From NCBI RefSeq assembly GCF_019175385.1, contig NC_083348.1, forward strand, positions 49,932,950 to 49,996,949: DNA of 64,000 nt, in the 5' to 3' direction. Positions 48,514 through 59,249 of the stretch are shown here, in pieces (the stretch's first letter is position 1; the number at the start of each line of letters is the position of its first letter). Under the pieces are notes generated by a model that searched no databases, was not told the origin of the DNA, and was given only the letters and a program-made list of their open reading frames with translations. Source of the stretch: Lycium barbarum (lineage: Eukaryota; Streptophyta; Magnoliopsida; Solanales; Solanaceae). The position numbers and the translations under genes were made by a program.

Positions 48514-48671
48514 CATCTGGCGAACTTCAACTCCAGATTTCAAAATATTAAAGAATCTTTTGAGTTCAGCCATGTGCTCTTTGGGCTCCATCGTCATGTG
48601 AAACTTTCAGAAGAAACTTTATATTATTGTCCTTTGCTGATCTGTCCTTTGCTGTAGCTTAAAGTTACTTT

Positions 48672-48677
48672 AATAAA
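48672..48677 (+). terminator. Poly(A) signal AATAAA of the pararetroviral transcript
   Basis: AATAAAG in an AT-rich context, 168 bp after the TATA box. It fits the RNA 3'-end signal of a caulimovirid; the role is inferred from position. Confidence 0.5.
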
Positions 48678-48694
48678 GCCACTTTATTGATATT

Positions 48695-48854
48695 GTCTTC
48701 TAGTTCTTTTTGCTTTTTCCACGAATCTGCCTTTTTCTTTGTCTTTGTCTATCATGATTACTTCTTCCATTAATGTCTTCTAATTTCTTTTGCTTTTTCC
48801 ACGAATCTGCCTTTCTGGTTGTCTTTGTCTATCATGGTTACTTATTCCATTAAT
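48695..48854 (+). repeat. Two 80-bp tandem units
   Basis: Units start with GTCTTCTA at 48695 and 48775 and end with TTCCATTAAT. They are about 90% alike by eye and pyrimidine-rich. They lie just after the poly(A) signal in pararetrovirus-derived or adjoining DNA. Confidence 0.88.
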
Positions 48855-48890
48855 TTATCTCTCTTACGTGTCTAAATTATGTAGTGCAAT

Positions 48891-49148
48891 GGAATCAAAC
48901 CTCATTCCACGAATCTACATCAGAACAATGCATTTCAAGACTCGCAAGATGAAAATAATGTAGATTCGGGATACGATTATCACAACAGAATCATCAATAA
49001 CACAATCGCCACAATACAGTCATCACGACATCTCACTCAAGTCATAATGCAATGCAGTGCAATAATGGTATGAATGTGATGTCATGCCATGCTATGCAAA
49101 TGAGGTGTACATATGCACTACAGAAGGAAATATTGACGTCTCGGTAGC
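48891..49148 (-). repeat. LTR fragment related to E2
   Basis: The minus strand at 48955-49148 matches LTR-E2 at about 25640-25850 (blocks CCGAGACGTC-ATATTTCC, GTACACCTCATT, GCATGGCATGACATCA). Its position in the LTR does not fit a simple continuation of LTR-K across the viral block, so it is listed as a separate scrap. Confidence 0.65.
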
Positions 49149-51422
49149 ACAATTTGATACGCTCAAATTTACACTTTTAATAGCGTAAAGCATACGATGT
49201 CAAATATAGTAACCCAATGAGGTTGGGATCGAATTCCACAGAGAATATGGTGTGAAAAGTTTACTAAACAAGTATTTTACTAATCTTGCGGTCTTGGTGT
49301 ATTCCAGAAAAAGGGTTTTATAGTTGTTTTGGTTTGTGGACTAATTTAAAGTGATTGGAAATTTAAAGTTGTAAATATATGGGTAAAAAAGAACCAAGGT
49401 TGTGTCCCCGTCAGATAAAGTGTATGTTCATGGGTATCGATCTTGATATACTTCTAATGGATCGTTTGTATGGATGCACTTAACCTCTATGTGAATCCGA
49501 ACTATTTCCCAATAAGAAAAGATTATTTCTTTCTATGCTTTTTCCAAAGATAAGAAAGTATGCATGAAGAACGGTTAATTATGCCAAGTAAATTCCTTTT
49601 ATTCGTAAGTGAATTTATTAAACAAGGTTTAAAGCCTTGAGTTCATACCTAACCCTAGCTATTTTCCCAAATAAACTAAAGTTTATGACGTTAGCTAATG
49701 TTTGCAACCACTAACTATATGATGAAAACGAAGAACAAATAAACCATAACAATCCATTATGCGTATATCTTTCACGATCCCCAATCACAACACACCCATC
49801 CTTGGGTTCAGAACCTTAGTAAAGGTGTTTAGCCTCTCATGGCAACAAGAAAACAATAAAAGATTGAAGATTGCATAATTGAATTTTGTATTGAACTTAC
49901 GAATAAAAACTTGAAAGTAATGAATGTAATTAGTCTGGAAAATCTTCAAAAGCAATAACAACTCAAAAGTAATTACTATAAGTGTAATACAGTGGTTGTG
50001 GCAATTAACTTCCGGCATATCATGTGTATCCCAATGACTCTCCCCCCAATAAAGACAAAACCAATCAAAGACTCGTTGCAACTAACAATGAGGCTTCAAT
50101 TTATGACATCTAGTTATCAAAGAAACCATGGCGCACACGAATCAAGACTCACGGGAAACAGTCACTTAACAAATTTTCATGTCCTCACAAAGACCAAAGA
50201 ATGTCCCAACATATATGTACACACAGAATGTGACAAAGGACAGAGGAGAAGAGAAACACTCACACTCACAAAGAAATTCTCTAGCTAAGCATGCAAATAC
50301 CATAGACTTGCCCTTATTTTCGGTGCCCTTGACTTTGGACAGTTCGGCTATAATCACACTAGGAATTTTCAAGGTTGTAATGTAGGCTCGGGGACGGGTA
50401 TGATAGATATATTTGGATAACCGTGATTCACCCTCCTTGAACACTACATCTTATTCTTTTCTTTCACCCTTTTTCGCCTTTTGTTTTCTTCCCTTTTTTT
50501 TTCTTTATTGCCTCGGTGTGGTTTTATTGCTAATCTACTTCTATATAATTTATTTTTTCTTTTTGTTTTCTGTTTTGTTTCTATTTTTTTTCTTTCTTTC
50601 TTTACAATTACCACACCGATATCTTTTACTAGGAAATTCACTTCTACCCGACTTTAGGCTTACGCCTCATGTTCCCTTTATCCACCTATCACCCCCAACT
50701 TAGGATTTTAGCCTCAATCTTATTATCTTAGTGCTAAGGAGGGACCGGGTGCAAAGAGATGGATATTCAGAACGGGTATCAGCTTATTACGGCTAGTCAA
50801 AGAATAGGTTTTAAGGCTAAAAAATGGCTAACATGGGATACTAATCTATGGGTAGGCTTATATTTAGGCTAAACAGGGGTTCCTAACACAAACAAGGCCT
50901 AAGATCATTTCACAGCTTCATTTATCTTCAGAATGCAAGCACGACTAATAAGGCAAGTTCTAGATTACATACACAACTAGAGAATATATCTACAAGACCT
51001 CACAACACATGGCATCAGAATTGTCAACACACTAGTCTCCCCGCTATAATTCCTCACACAAGGTAACTCAATAATCTAAATGTCACAAAAAGAAGCATGC
51101 ATGTCAATTAAACAACCAAGTTCACTTTTCCAAAAAATTTCGGAGGGGAGTATTTTTTTTCTCAAATCAAAACAAGACAACCCTAAGTTAATCAAACCAC
51201 CACCACATAAGTCTACATTATACTACTTTATCTAAACATGTCCTAAACATTCCAGGTTCAACAACAAGTAAACCCCTCAGGAAAAGAACCATGGCAAAGA
51301 AAAGCCGAGAGGGTCCTAAACACATATATACAAATCAAATGCTCCCACCCTCAACTAAATATATCTGCAATGTCCCCAATGCAGTAAAAGTAAAGCCAGG
51401 GAGTAGGAATACCTGTGGTGCA
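49149..51422 (-). other. Decayed retroelement DNA downstream of the plant-transposon pseudogene
   Basis: About 2.3 kb without a credible gene. Around 49160-49260 lies a TACGCTCAAATTTACACTTT...GAATTCCACAGAGAAT stretch of a type common in Solanaceae retroelements. At 50450-50620 there is a strongly biased T-rich/A-rich tract, and near 50690 CACCCCCAACTTAGG. I read it as the 3' part (and perhaps LTR) of the unclassified element carrying the pseudogene at 51423-61456. No ends or target duplication could be fixed. Confidence 0.45.
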
Positions 51423-52516
51423 CTAGGCGCGCTGCTCATCTCGCGACTCATCGGTCTGCGAGGCATCAGGTGGTGCAACCGCACCAACAACAGTCTCTGT
51501 AGCAGCATCAGTAGTGGTGCCTGTAGGCACTGGTACTGGAGTAGGAAGGGATGGTGGAAATGTCTCACCAATGGGAGCACTGCTCGGGGTGGCTCCCGTA
51601 GTCCCAAACTGGACATTCTCCATGAGTGATCTCTGAATGACCTCTGCCATCTGCTGCTCCTCTAAACTCGGACGCCTAGGGCGAGTGCTCTCTCGCACCT
51701 CCTCCTTATCATGGGTCACTCTCTTTCTCTTACCCCAACCTCCCGCTGCGGTAGTCGTAAACAACTGCACCACTGGAAGCTCTACCTTAATCTCCGTCGC
51801 AACAGACGGTGGTGCTGCTACTAAGATCGGATCACGAGCCTTCAACAATGAAACATCAGCCTTAAGCTGCTCTAATTCTGCCCTCAAAGAATCCGTGGAA
51901 GTGGTCGGGCGGGCCATCTCCAATGTTGTCAATCTAATCTCAAACCTATCCAGCCAAGCCAACAGTGTCGACCTCACGGGCTCTACTGCCTCGTCCACTC
52001 TCGATCTCACATAATTATCGAGCTAGGCCACTATGATCTTGGACTGTTGGTCCGCTGTAGCCGCCTGTTTTGAAAATTTCCTAAAGTTGTCCATCGAGAA
52101 AGCATAGGGATCAACTCTAGCGGTACCCTGGGGCTGTGCAGCCGGGCCCGCTGGCTATGGAGCCGAAGTCTGCGGCTCAAGAATAGCAGTCCGAGTCTCA
52201 ACGGAATCATCACCAATATCAGTAGCTGGAATCTCAGAATCTGCAGCTTGGACAGTCTCAGCAATAGGGGCAGCAGTGGCGGGTAACTACTGTGTAGAGT
52301 CACCCGCGGCCCCTTAATGAACCAGCTGCTGCGGTAGGGGTACCCCTCCAAGTGCCACTGGGAACCCATCCGCTTCCCCTTGGCCATCATCAACGACCTC
52401 CTTCTTGCTCTTCTCTACAGAATAAACTGACGAAGTTGTAATCCGTTGGTCGATATCATGGATAAACTGCACGTGTGACCTCCGAGCAAGCTCTGTAATC
52501 AGGCATGGATATATCA
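51423..52516 (-). pseudogene. Putative plant transposon protein pseudogene, C-terminal part
   Basis: This continues in frame from 60778-61456 if element A and one TATCA copy are removed. It starts with the PCLITELARR-type motif typical of the 'putative plant transposon protein' family (Pfam Transposase_32, as I recall), then a linker, a coiled coil (LRAELEQLKADVSLLKARD, about 51840-51890) and a Pro/Thr-rich tail. Four in-frame stops (TAA 52314-52316; TAG 52287-52289, 52155-52157, 52023-52025) break it, and the last 195 codons are open. Despite the family name, no catalytic activity is established; members are usually carried in LTR retroelements. All four stops are one C-to-T change from CAA or CAG. 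Confidence 0.65.
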
Positions 52517-54045
52517 TGTCACGACCCAACCCCGTAGGCCGTGACTAGTGCCCGATCTGGGCACTCAAACGCATTCTAGTATATGGCAGAAGCCGACAAG
52601 GCTTTATTCTAAATTTAGATAATTTCCAGAAAATTTCGGCAGCACTTCCCCTATACATATAGCACCCCCGAGAACTTAACTCGGCTCACAATCATCAACA
52701 ACAACCCAAACAATAACATCAACATCAACATCAACAACAAACATTAGAAACACAATATGGCAACACTAGTTCTACTTGCCGACATAATGCCATTATCTTC
52801 ATTTCAACTTCAATTTCCAAACCAATTTCAATGATTTCACATTCATTATCAAACTGGATCATCACAACATAGTTTAGAAGCGTTTCATATCGTTTCCTTA
52901 AATTATACACACGATATACATAATATACGAACTTTCCGCCGAAGTCATAACTCATTCAAAACTTCTAATCTTTGGCATACATATTCATGACATGTTTTCA
53001 TCTTCCAAATTCATCAATAATCATCATGACTTGCAACCTAACAACTTCATTTTCGCAATGTCGTAAGATCGTACTAAAACGACATAAGCTTCTACATTCC
53101 ATTTCAATACTAACTTATATCATTCTATCTTCATTTACATTGTAAACATCACAATAACACACTAACATACTAAACAACTTAATTCATTACCATTCCAAGT
53201 CCACATATCCTACGGCCATATGCTCCATTCATCAACTTCAACCAAATTCATTTCACTTCCCATTTCCCATATGCATTTCATCACAACCATAACTAGAATA
53301 TAACATGAATTCAACACATTATAGCTATACACTTCATACATACACACGGCTACACATCATATTCCAAACCCACTTTACAAACTTCCATTTTTCCATACAA
53401 TCAACACATTTCTATATGCTACAACACAACCAAGACTTTATAACACAAGAATAAGGAATAAATTCTCACCTTTTCCTCAAGTCTTCTTCACTTGAACTTG
53501 TGTTCACTTTGATGAAATAAGGTCTCCTTTCTCCAAACCAACTACACCAAGTTGAAAAGGGCACCCACTTTAGTAGGAATCCAACAAGAACAAAATTTTA
53601 GAAGCAAGATTTTTGGTGGCAAATTTTCTATGGCCAAGCCGAACCCTCCCCTTTTTCTCTTGTTTTTGCTTTGTTCTTTCATGAATCTTCTAAGGGATGA
53701 AGATGGTATAATATATGATATATACACTATGGTCCCTTAGTTAATTTTTACACATGGAAAAATTAATAAAACATGGGCTTGGGCCACTAAGTTGGCCGGC
53801 CACCCTTCATCATTGGGCCTAATTTTTCTTTCAATTATTTGGGCCCAATGGATTATAATTCCCGTTTTGTAATTCCCGAAACTAATTTTCGAAATCTCAA
53901 ATTTTCCCTTAGCGTTCCTCGACACTTCCATATTAATATTCTTTCATAACAACTCAAGGGTTACATAAATTCAATTATGACCTTATTTCATACAAGTCCA
54001 AATTATTTCCAATTTTCCAACGGTGTGAAAACACGGGATATAACA
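52517..54045 (-). repeat. Element A 3' LTR
   Basis: 1529 bp, TGTCACGACC at the left to GATATAACA at the right. Three AACATC units near 52708-52730, against two in the other LTR, account for the length difference. On the minus strand it has an AAAAG|GTGAGAATTT donor-like site near 53473. It lacks the three-hairpin module found in the longer LTRs. Confidence 0.96.
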
Positions 54046-54060
54046 TCCTCCCCCCCTTTA
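54046..54060 (-). other. Polypurine tract, element A
   Basis: Minus strand TAAAGGGGGGGAGGA abuts the 3' LTR. Just inside lies the CATTCGAGGACGAATG block shared with B and C. Confidence 0.93.
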
Positions 54061-54126
54061 GAACATTCGTCCTCGAATGTAAAATTAATCTTATAGGGTT
54101 TGAAAACACTTTGGGGGAGTTCATGG

Positions 54127-57100
54127 TTACAAACAACACATATGACATACGATTGGCATTGAAATGAAATTAAGCAGGGGTTTAAGGTTACCTGTGGACA
54201 CAGGGAACAGATGAGGATATTTCTTCTTCATTTCTTCCTCGGACTCCCAGGTCATTTCCTCCCTATTATTATTCCGCCACAACACCTTAACAGAGGATAC
54301 ATCCTTGTTCCGGAGCTTTCTTACCTGGCCGTCCAAAATGGCTACGGGCTGCTCCTCGTAAGATAACTGCTCCGTCACCTGAATATCATCCGCAGGAAAT
54401 ATCCTGGAGGGATCACCAATGCATTTGCGGAGCATAGACGCATGGAATACCGGATGTACCGCTTCCAAATCTGATGGCAGATCTAACTCATAGGCGACAT
54501 TTCCAATTTTTCTAATAATCTGATAAGGCCCAATATAACGCGGACTAAGCTTACCCTTTCTGTCGAACCGCATTACGCCTTTCATAGGCGATACCTTTAG
54601 AAATACCCAATCACCAACCTGGAATTCCAAAGGACGACGACGTTTATCAGCGTATGATTTCTGTCGACTCTGGGCTGCCAATAGTCGCTCCCGGATAAGT
54701 TTCACCTTATCAACTGCCTGCTGGATCATATCTGGGACGATTAATTCTGTCTCGCCAATATCAAACCAGCCAATAGGTGACCTGCATTTCCTACCATATA
54801 AAGCCTCGTACGGAGCCATCTGGATGCTGGAATGGTAGCTGTTATTATAAGAAAATTCAATAAATGGCAAGTGATCCTCCCAGCTACCTCTGAAATCAAT
54901 AACGCAGGCCCGCAACATATCTTCAAGTGTCTGGATAGTGCGCTCGGCCTGTCCGTCACTCTGAGGATGGAAAGCTGTGCTCAGGCTCTGCTGAGTCCCT
55001 AATCCTTCTTGAAAAGATCTCCAGAATTTCGCTGTGAACTGAGCACCTCTGTCAGTGATAATAGATATAGGAACTCCATGAAGCTTCACTATTTCTTTAA
55101 TATAAAGCTTGGCATAATCCTCGGCGGAATAAGTAGTTCTGACGGGGAGAAAATGGGCTGATTTTGTCAGCCTATCAACAATAACCCAGATGGAATCATA
55201 CTTCCGTGGAGTGCGAGGAAAACCTGTAATGAAGTCCATATTAATAATCTCCCACTTCCATGTCGGAATTTCCATTTCTTGCAACAGCCCACCCGGTTTC
55301 TGGTGTTCGATTTTGACCTGCTGACAATTTGGGCACTGGGCGACGAATTCTGCGATAGCCCGTTTCATGCCATCCCACCAGTATAGGCATCGGAGATCAT
55401 GGTACATCTTCGTAGACCCAGGATGGACCGAATAGCGAGCATAATGTGCCTCGCTCATAACCTGCTGCCGAAGACCTGCAATATCAGGTACACACAACCT
55501 GCCCCTGAATAATAAAGTCCCGTCCGGAGTGAACTCGAACGGAGTCTTCTCCTTATCATAGGCTGTGTCTCTGTATCGAGCCAAAACAGGATCTTCATAT
55601 TGATGCCGCTTGATATCTTCCTTAATAGATGATTCAGAAACCCCTCGGACAGAAATCCGTGTACCTCCAGATTCGGCCAGACGAACCCCAAGATTAGCCA
55701 ACTGATGAAGATCACGCACTATCTCTCTCCTGTCTGGCTGTAAATCTGCCAAGCTGCCCATAAATTTCTGGCTAAGCGCATCTGCCACAACATTAGCCTT
55801 CCCCGGATGATACAGAATATCCACATCATAGTCCTTCAGGAGCTCCAGCCACCTCCTCTGCCGCAAATTAAGCTCTTTCTGCTTGAAAATATACTGGAGA
55901 CTCTTATGATCTGTATAGATATCAACATGAACGCCATATAAATAATGTCTCCATATCTTCAGGGCATGGATCACCGCTGCAAGCTCCAGATCGTGAGTAG
56001 GGTAATTCTTTTCATGCTTTTTCAATTGCCGGGAAACATAAGCTATAACTCTGCCGTGCTGCATCAATACACAGCCCAATCCCACGCCAGAAGCGTCACA
56101 ATAAATAACATATCCATCGGGTCCCTCTGGAAGAGTCAGAACTGGGGCTGTAGTCAGCTTCTCTTTCAGCAACTGGAAGCTTCGTTCACAAGCATCAGTC
56201 CACTGGAACTTGGCTCCCTTCTGAGTTAGCCTTGTCAAAGGCGCTGAAATCGAAGCAAACTTTTCCACATATCTTCTGTAATAGCCAGCTAACCCCAGGA
56301 AACTACGTACCTCTGTGGGCGTCGTGGGTCTGGGCCAATTTTTCACGGCCTCAATCTTCTGTGTATCCACCCGGACACCATCAGCTGCAATAATATGCCC
56401 CAGGAATGCCACTGAAGCTAGCCAGAATTCACATTTAGAAAATTTTGCATATAATTTCTGATGCCGAAGTACCCCTAATACCGCTCTCAGATGATCTGCG
56501 TGCTCTGCCTCGGACTGAGAATAAACCAGGATATCATCGATAAATACAATTACGAACATGTCTAAGAACGGCCTGAATACCCGGTTCATTAAATCCATGA
56601 ATACCGCAGGAGCATTAGTCAGCCCAAAAGACATAACTCTGAATTCATAATGCCCATATCTGGTCCGGAATGCTGTCTTAGGAATATCGGCCTCCCGTAC
56701 CCGTACCTGATGATAGCCAGACCGAAGATCTATCTTTGAAAAATACTTGGCGCCCTGCAACTGATCAAACAAATCGTCAATTCTGGGGAGGGGGTATTTA
56801 TTCTTTATGGTTACCTTATTCAGCTGTCGATAATCAATACACATACGCAACGACCCGTCTTTCTTACGCACAAATAATACCGGGGCTCCCCAAGGCGAAG
56901 TACTGGGTCTAATGAAGCCTTTTTCTAACAGATCCTTCAACTGCTCTTTCAGTTCTTTCAATTCTGCCGGTGCCATTCTGTACGGGGGAATAGATATCGG
57001 CTGAGTATCTGGAAGCAAATCAATAGTAAAATCTATCTCCCGCTCTGGAGGAAGTCCTGGAAGCTCTTCTGGGAACACATCTGGAAATTCATTAACCACG

Positions 57101-59046
57101 GGAACTGACTGAAAAGTCGGCGTTTCTGCTGTCAAGTCTTGTACCCGAACCAGATGATAAAAATAACCCTTTCTGATCATTTTCTTCGCCTTAAGGTATG
57201 AAATAAACTTACCTTTCAGCGATGCTGTATTACCGGCCCATTCTATAACTGGCTCCCCGGGAAACTGGAAACGAACTACCTTATTTTGGCAGTCAACATT
57301 AGCATAACAGGAGGCTAGCCAGTCCATTCCCATAATAACATCGAACTCGACCATATCTAACTCCACCAGATCTGCCTTAGTGTCACGGCCACATACAATT
57401 ACAGAACAGTTCTTATATACATGTTTTGCTACAATAAAGTCCCCAATCGGTGTGGCTACCTCAAACGGCTCTATAGGTTCAGATGTTATACCAATTTTAC
57501 AAGCAACCAGAGGCGAAATATATGACAAAGTTGAACCTGGATCAATAAATGCATACACAGACCGAGAGAAAACCAATAATGTACCTGTAACGACATTAGG
57601 CGATGCCTCCTGATCCTGGCGGCTGGACAGAGCATAGATGCGGTTCGAAGGACCACTAGTACTAGAAGCTCCACCACGGCCTCTGCCGTGACCCGCTGGT
57701 GCTGAAGTACCCGGCCCCGTAGGGCGCATAGCCACAGATGAAGATGAAGACCCGGCGGCTGATCCGGTAGGCTGCGCTGCACCACCCGAACTACCCTTAT
57801 ACGGGCAATCTCTCACAGAATGGCCCTGACGGCCACAAGAAAAACATGCACCGGTGGCTCTGTAGCACTCTCCCGGATGGTATCTGCCACAATAAGAACA
57901 CTGAGGCCTGGGTGGCCTCGTCTGACCAGAACCCCTATCTGTCCGCGAACCTGAAGCCCTGGAGCTCTGACCTGCTCCTGAATAACCTGGGCTATCAAAT
58001 CTGCGACCTGTAGGCTGTGGAGGTGCGCTCTGTGCCGGCTGGGATAGATGTCTGCTAGGCTGCTGCGGCTGCTGAGGCTGCCTGCCCCGAAAATCTCCAG
58101 AATACCCAGATGATCTGGCCCTCTTGGGCTGTCTCCGATCCTGGCTCCTATCAGGCTGACGCTCCCTATGCCGGTCCTCCATGCCCTGGGCGTGGGCCTG
58201 AATCCGGGCAATATCCATGCCGGGCTGAGCAGCCAATACCAAACAGCTGTCGACAAAATAACGGTCCAGCCCCATAATATACCTGTGCATCCTGTCAGCC
58301 ATAGTAGCTACCACAGCAGGTGCGTATCGGGCCAATGAGTCGAACTCCATACTGTACTCTCGAACACTGCGACCCCTCTGTCTCAGCAATAAGAATCTGT
58401 CAGCCTTGGCCCGCCGTAACTCCGGAGGCAGAAAATGACTGAGAAAAGCCTGAGAAAAATCATCCCAAACTGCTGGGGGAGCGCCGTCGCCTCTGGATAA
58501 CTCCCATGACTCGTACCAATTTGCCGCTACATCATACAACCGGTACGAAGCCAATGTGACTGACTCCGTCGCTGAAGCATTAATAAAATGTAAGGTTCGC
58601 CGCATCTTCCTGATAAACTCCTCAGGATCCTCCTCGGGCTTTGTCCCGAAGAACTCTGGAGGGCCACAAGTCAAGAACTCACGAGCTCTCGAACTGTCAC
58701 GCCTATATGCTCGGTCACCTCCCAATCCGTGCCCCTGAACCTGTCCCGCCACAAGTCTGGTCAATAGCTGGACTGCCTCTCTCATAGTCTGATCCTCAGT
58801 CCCTGGCCGTGGAGCTGGAGGCTCAGGTACTGGAATCTCGGGAGCTGGCGGTGGAGCCACCCCTCGACCTGCAGCTGCTGCTGCTCCAATCTCCTCTACG
58901 TGTGGCGGTGTGGAAGAGCCCTCTGCCGGGGGCAAAACATCAGGAGCAATATGAGCATGGGCCCTGGTAACCCTCTGGGCCCGACTAGTCTCTCCCACAG
59001 CTGCTGCCTTGGCCTTTTGGGCCGCTGTCGCCTTTTTTGGAGGCAT
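54127..59046 (-). CDS. gag-pol: Gag-Pol polyprotein of a Tekay/Del-type chromovirus
   Basis: 1639 codons, uninterrupted. It makes the capsid and all enzymes for reverse transcription and integration of element A. Domains: basic Ala/Lys/Pro-rich N terminus; Gag capsid core (about 120-300); a short CCHC-like motif (383-394) and a full zinc knuckle [14 protein letters not shown] (401-414); aspartic protease with D502 in DPGS; reverse transcriptase (about 690-870) with FIDD at 835-838; RNase H with D984, E1021, D1046 and D1089; integrase with H1201/H1208/C1238/C1241 zinc site and catalytic D1271, D1332 and E1368 (D-D35-E); a GPY motif (1506-1508); and a C-terminal chromodomain (about 1563-1613) that would guide insertion to heterochromatin. 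Length and order match intact family members. The first ATG after the leader is used. All catalytic residues are present, so it is probably functional. Confidence 0.97.
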   Translation of the reverse strand: MPPKKATAAQKAKAAAVGETSRAQRVTRAHAHIAPDVLPPAEGSSTPPHVEEIGAAAAAGRGVAPPPAPEIPVPEPPAPRPGTEDQTMREAVQLLTRLVAGQVQGHGLGGDRAYRRDSSRAREFLTCGPPEFFGTKPEEDPEEFIRKMRRTLHFINASATESVTLASYRLYDVAANWYESWELSRGDGAPPAVWDDFSQAFLSHFLPPELRRAKADRFLLLRQRGRSVREYSMEFDSLARYAPAVVATMADRMHRYIMGLDRYFVDSCLVLAAQPGMDIARIQAHAQGMEDRHRERQPDRSQDRRQPKRARSSGYSGDFRGRQPQQPQQPSRHLSQPAQSAPPQPTGRRFDSPGYSGAGQSSRASGSRTDRGSGQTRPPRPQCSYCGRYHPGECYRATGACFSCGRQGHSVRDCPYKGSSGGAAQPTGSAAGSSSSSVAMRPTGPGTSAPAGHGRGRGGASSTSGPSNRIYALSSRQDQEASPNVVTGTLLVFSRSVYAFIDPGSTLSYISPLVACKIGITSEPIEPFEVATPIGDFIVAKHVYKNCSVIVCGRDTKADLVELDMVEFDVIMGMDWLASCYANVDCQNKVVRFQFPGEPVIEWAGNTASLKGKFISYLKAKKMIRKGYFYHLVRVQDLTAETPTFQSVPVVNEFPDVFPEELPGLPPEREIDFTIDLLPDTQPISIPPYRMAPAELKELKEQLKDLLEKGFIRPSTSPWGAPVLFVRKKDGSLRMCIDYRQLNKVTIKNKYPLPRIDDLFDQLQGAKYFSKIDLRSGYHQVRVREADIPKTAFRTRYGHYEFRVMSFGLTNAPAVFMDLMNRVFRPFLDMFVIVFIDDILVYSQSEAEHADHLRAVLGVLRHQKLYAKFSKCEFWLASVAFLGHIIAADGVRVDTQKIEAVKNWPRPTTPTEVRSFLGLAGYYRRYVEKFASISAPLTRLTQKGAKFQWTDACERSFQLLKEKLTTAPVLTLPEGPDGYVIYCDASGVGLGCVLMQHGRVIAYVSRQLKKHEKNYPTHDLELAAVIHALKIWRHYLYGVHVDIYTDHKSLQYIFKQKELNLRQRRWLELLKDYDVDILYHPGKANVVADALSQKFMGSLADLQPDRREIVRDLHQLANLGVRLAESGGTRISVRGVSESSIKEDIKRHQYEDPVLARYRDTAYDKEKTPFEFTPDGTLLFRGRLCVPDIAGLRQQVMSEAHYARYSVHPGSTKMYHDLRCLYWWDGMKRAIAEFVAQCPNCQQVKIEHQKPGGLLQEMEIPTWKWEIINMDFITGFPRTPRKYDSIWVIVDRLTKSAHFLPVRTTYSAEDYAKLYIKEIVKLHGVPISIITDRGAQFTAKFWRSFQEGLGTQQSLSTAFHPQSDGQAERTIQTLEDMLRACVIDFRGSWEDHLPFIEFSYNNSYHSSIQMAPYEALYGRKCRSPIGWFDIGETELIVPDMIQQAVDKVKLIRERLLAAQSRQKSYADKRRRPLEFQVGDWVFLKVSPMKGVMRFDRKGKLSPRYIGPYQIIRKIGNVAYELDLPSDLEAVHPVFHASMLRKCIGDPSRIFPADDIQVTEQLSYEEQPVAILDGQVRKLRNKDVSSVKVLWRNNNREEMTWESEEEMKKKYPHLFPVSTGNLKPLLNFISMPIVCHMCCL

Positions 59047-59233
59047 AACTGCAAATGTAACAATTCGTTAGGGAGGAATCATCCTGATAACACAGCTCTA
59101 TCGCACGATCTAAGACAGAAAGAAGGGTAGTATCCTAAATGCCCTGTAGCCTCCTGTTTATAGGTGTGGTGCACGACACACCGATAAACAAGACTCTACT
59201 ATACACGGTCTGTAGACATTCCGAGGACGAACC
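59047..59233 (-). other. Element A leader with DIS-like hairpin
   Basis: The 187-bp leader between PBS and gag. It shares blocks with leaders of B, C, L and J. The hairpin at 59163-59182 reads, in RNA sense, GGTGTG-TCGTGCAC-CACACC; the loop holds the self-complementary hexamer GTGCAC. It is likely part of the packaging region. Confidence 0.72.
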
Positions 59234-59245
59234 GCTCTGATACCA
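59234..59245 (-). other. Primer binding site (initiator tRNA-Met), element A
   Basis: Minus strand TGGTATCAGAGC, four bases (AAAG) from the 5' LTR edge at 59250. Confidence 0.95.
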
Positions 59246-59249
59246 CTTT

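Larger units (their letters stand above)
43862..48890 (+). mobile_element. Endogenous pararetrovirus (Caulimoviridae-like), rearranged and broken
   Basis: An AT-rich block unlike its surroundings. In order it holds non-coding DNA (43862-44530), two small overlapping ORFs (44821-45611), broken polyprotein fragments resembling movement and coat proteins (45612-47798), then repeated non-coding DNA and a promoter-like region (47799-48890). Protease, RT and RNase H are absent. Direct and inverted copies of the non-coding part flank the coding part, so this is a mosaic of viral pieces and not one linear genome. Order and ATGA overlap of the small ORFs recall tungrovirus/badnavirus layouts; genus is uncertain. 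The breaks leave it non-functional as it stands. The edges are approximate. Confidence 0.75.

Noticed and set aside
50413..50703. 96-codon ORF with a hydrophobic Phe/Leu-rich stretch resembling a membrane protein
   Set aside because: Derived from a T-rich tract (50450-50620). Composition explains the hydrophobicity; no homology signal is visible.
51291..52393. Additional ORFs overlapping the plant-transposon pseudogene on both strands (51291-51629, 51637-52014, 52031-52393)
   Set aside because: They are shadows of the pseudogene frame. Only the minus frame ending at 51423 shows family motifs and joins the distant half.
52731..52955. A small ORF with the start MSYDFGGKFV shared by 52731-52955, 59458-59682 and (on the other strand) 38125-38310
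   Set aside because: It lies within LTRs of A and I, where DNA identity alone explains the likeness. The downstream parts diverge in frame, and no coding bias is seen.
57486..58256. Frames of 99 and 147 codons on the minus strand within element A's coding region
   Set aside because: They overlap the intact gag-pol frame and lack any independent motif; shadows of the Ser/Gly/Pro-rich Gag linker.
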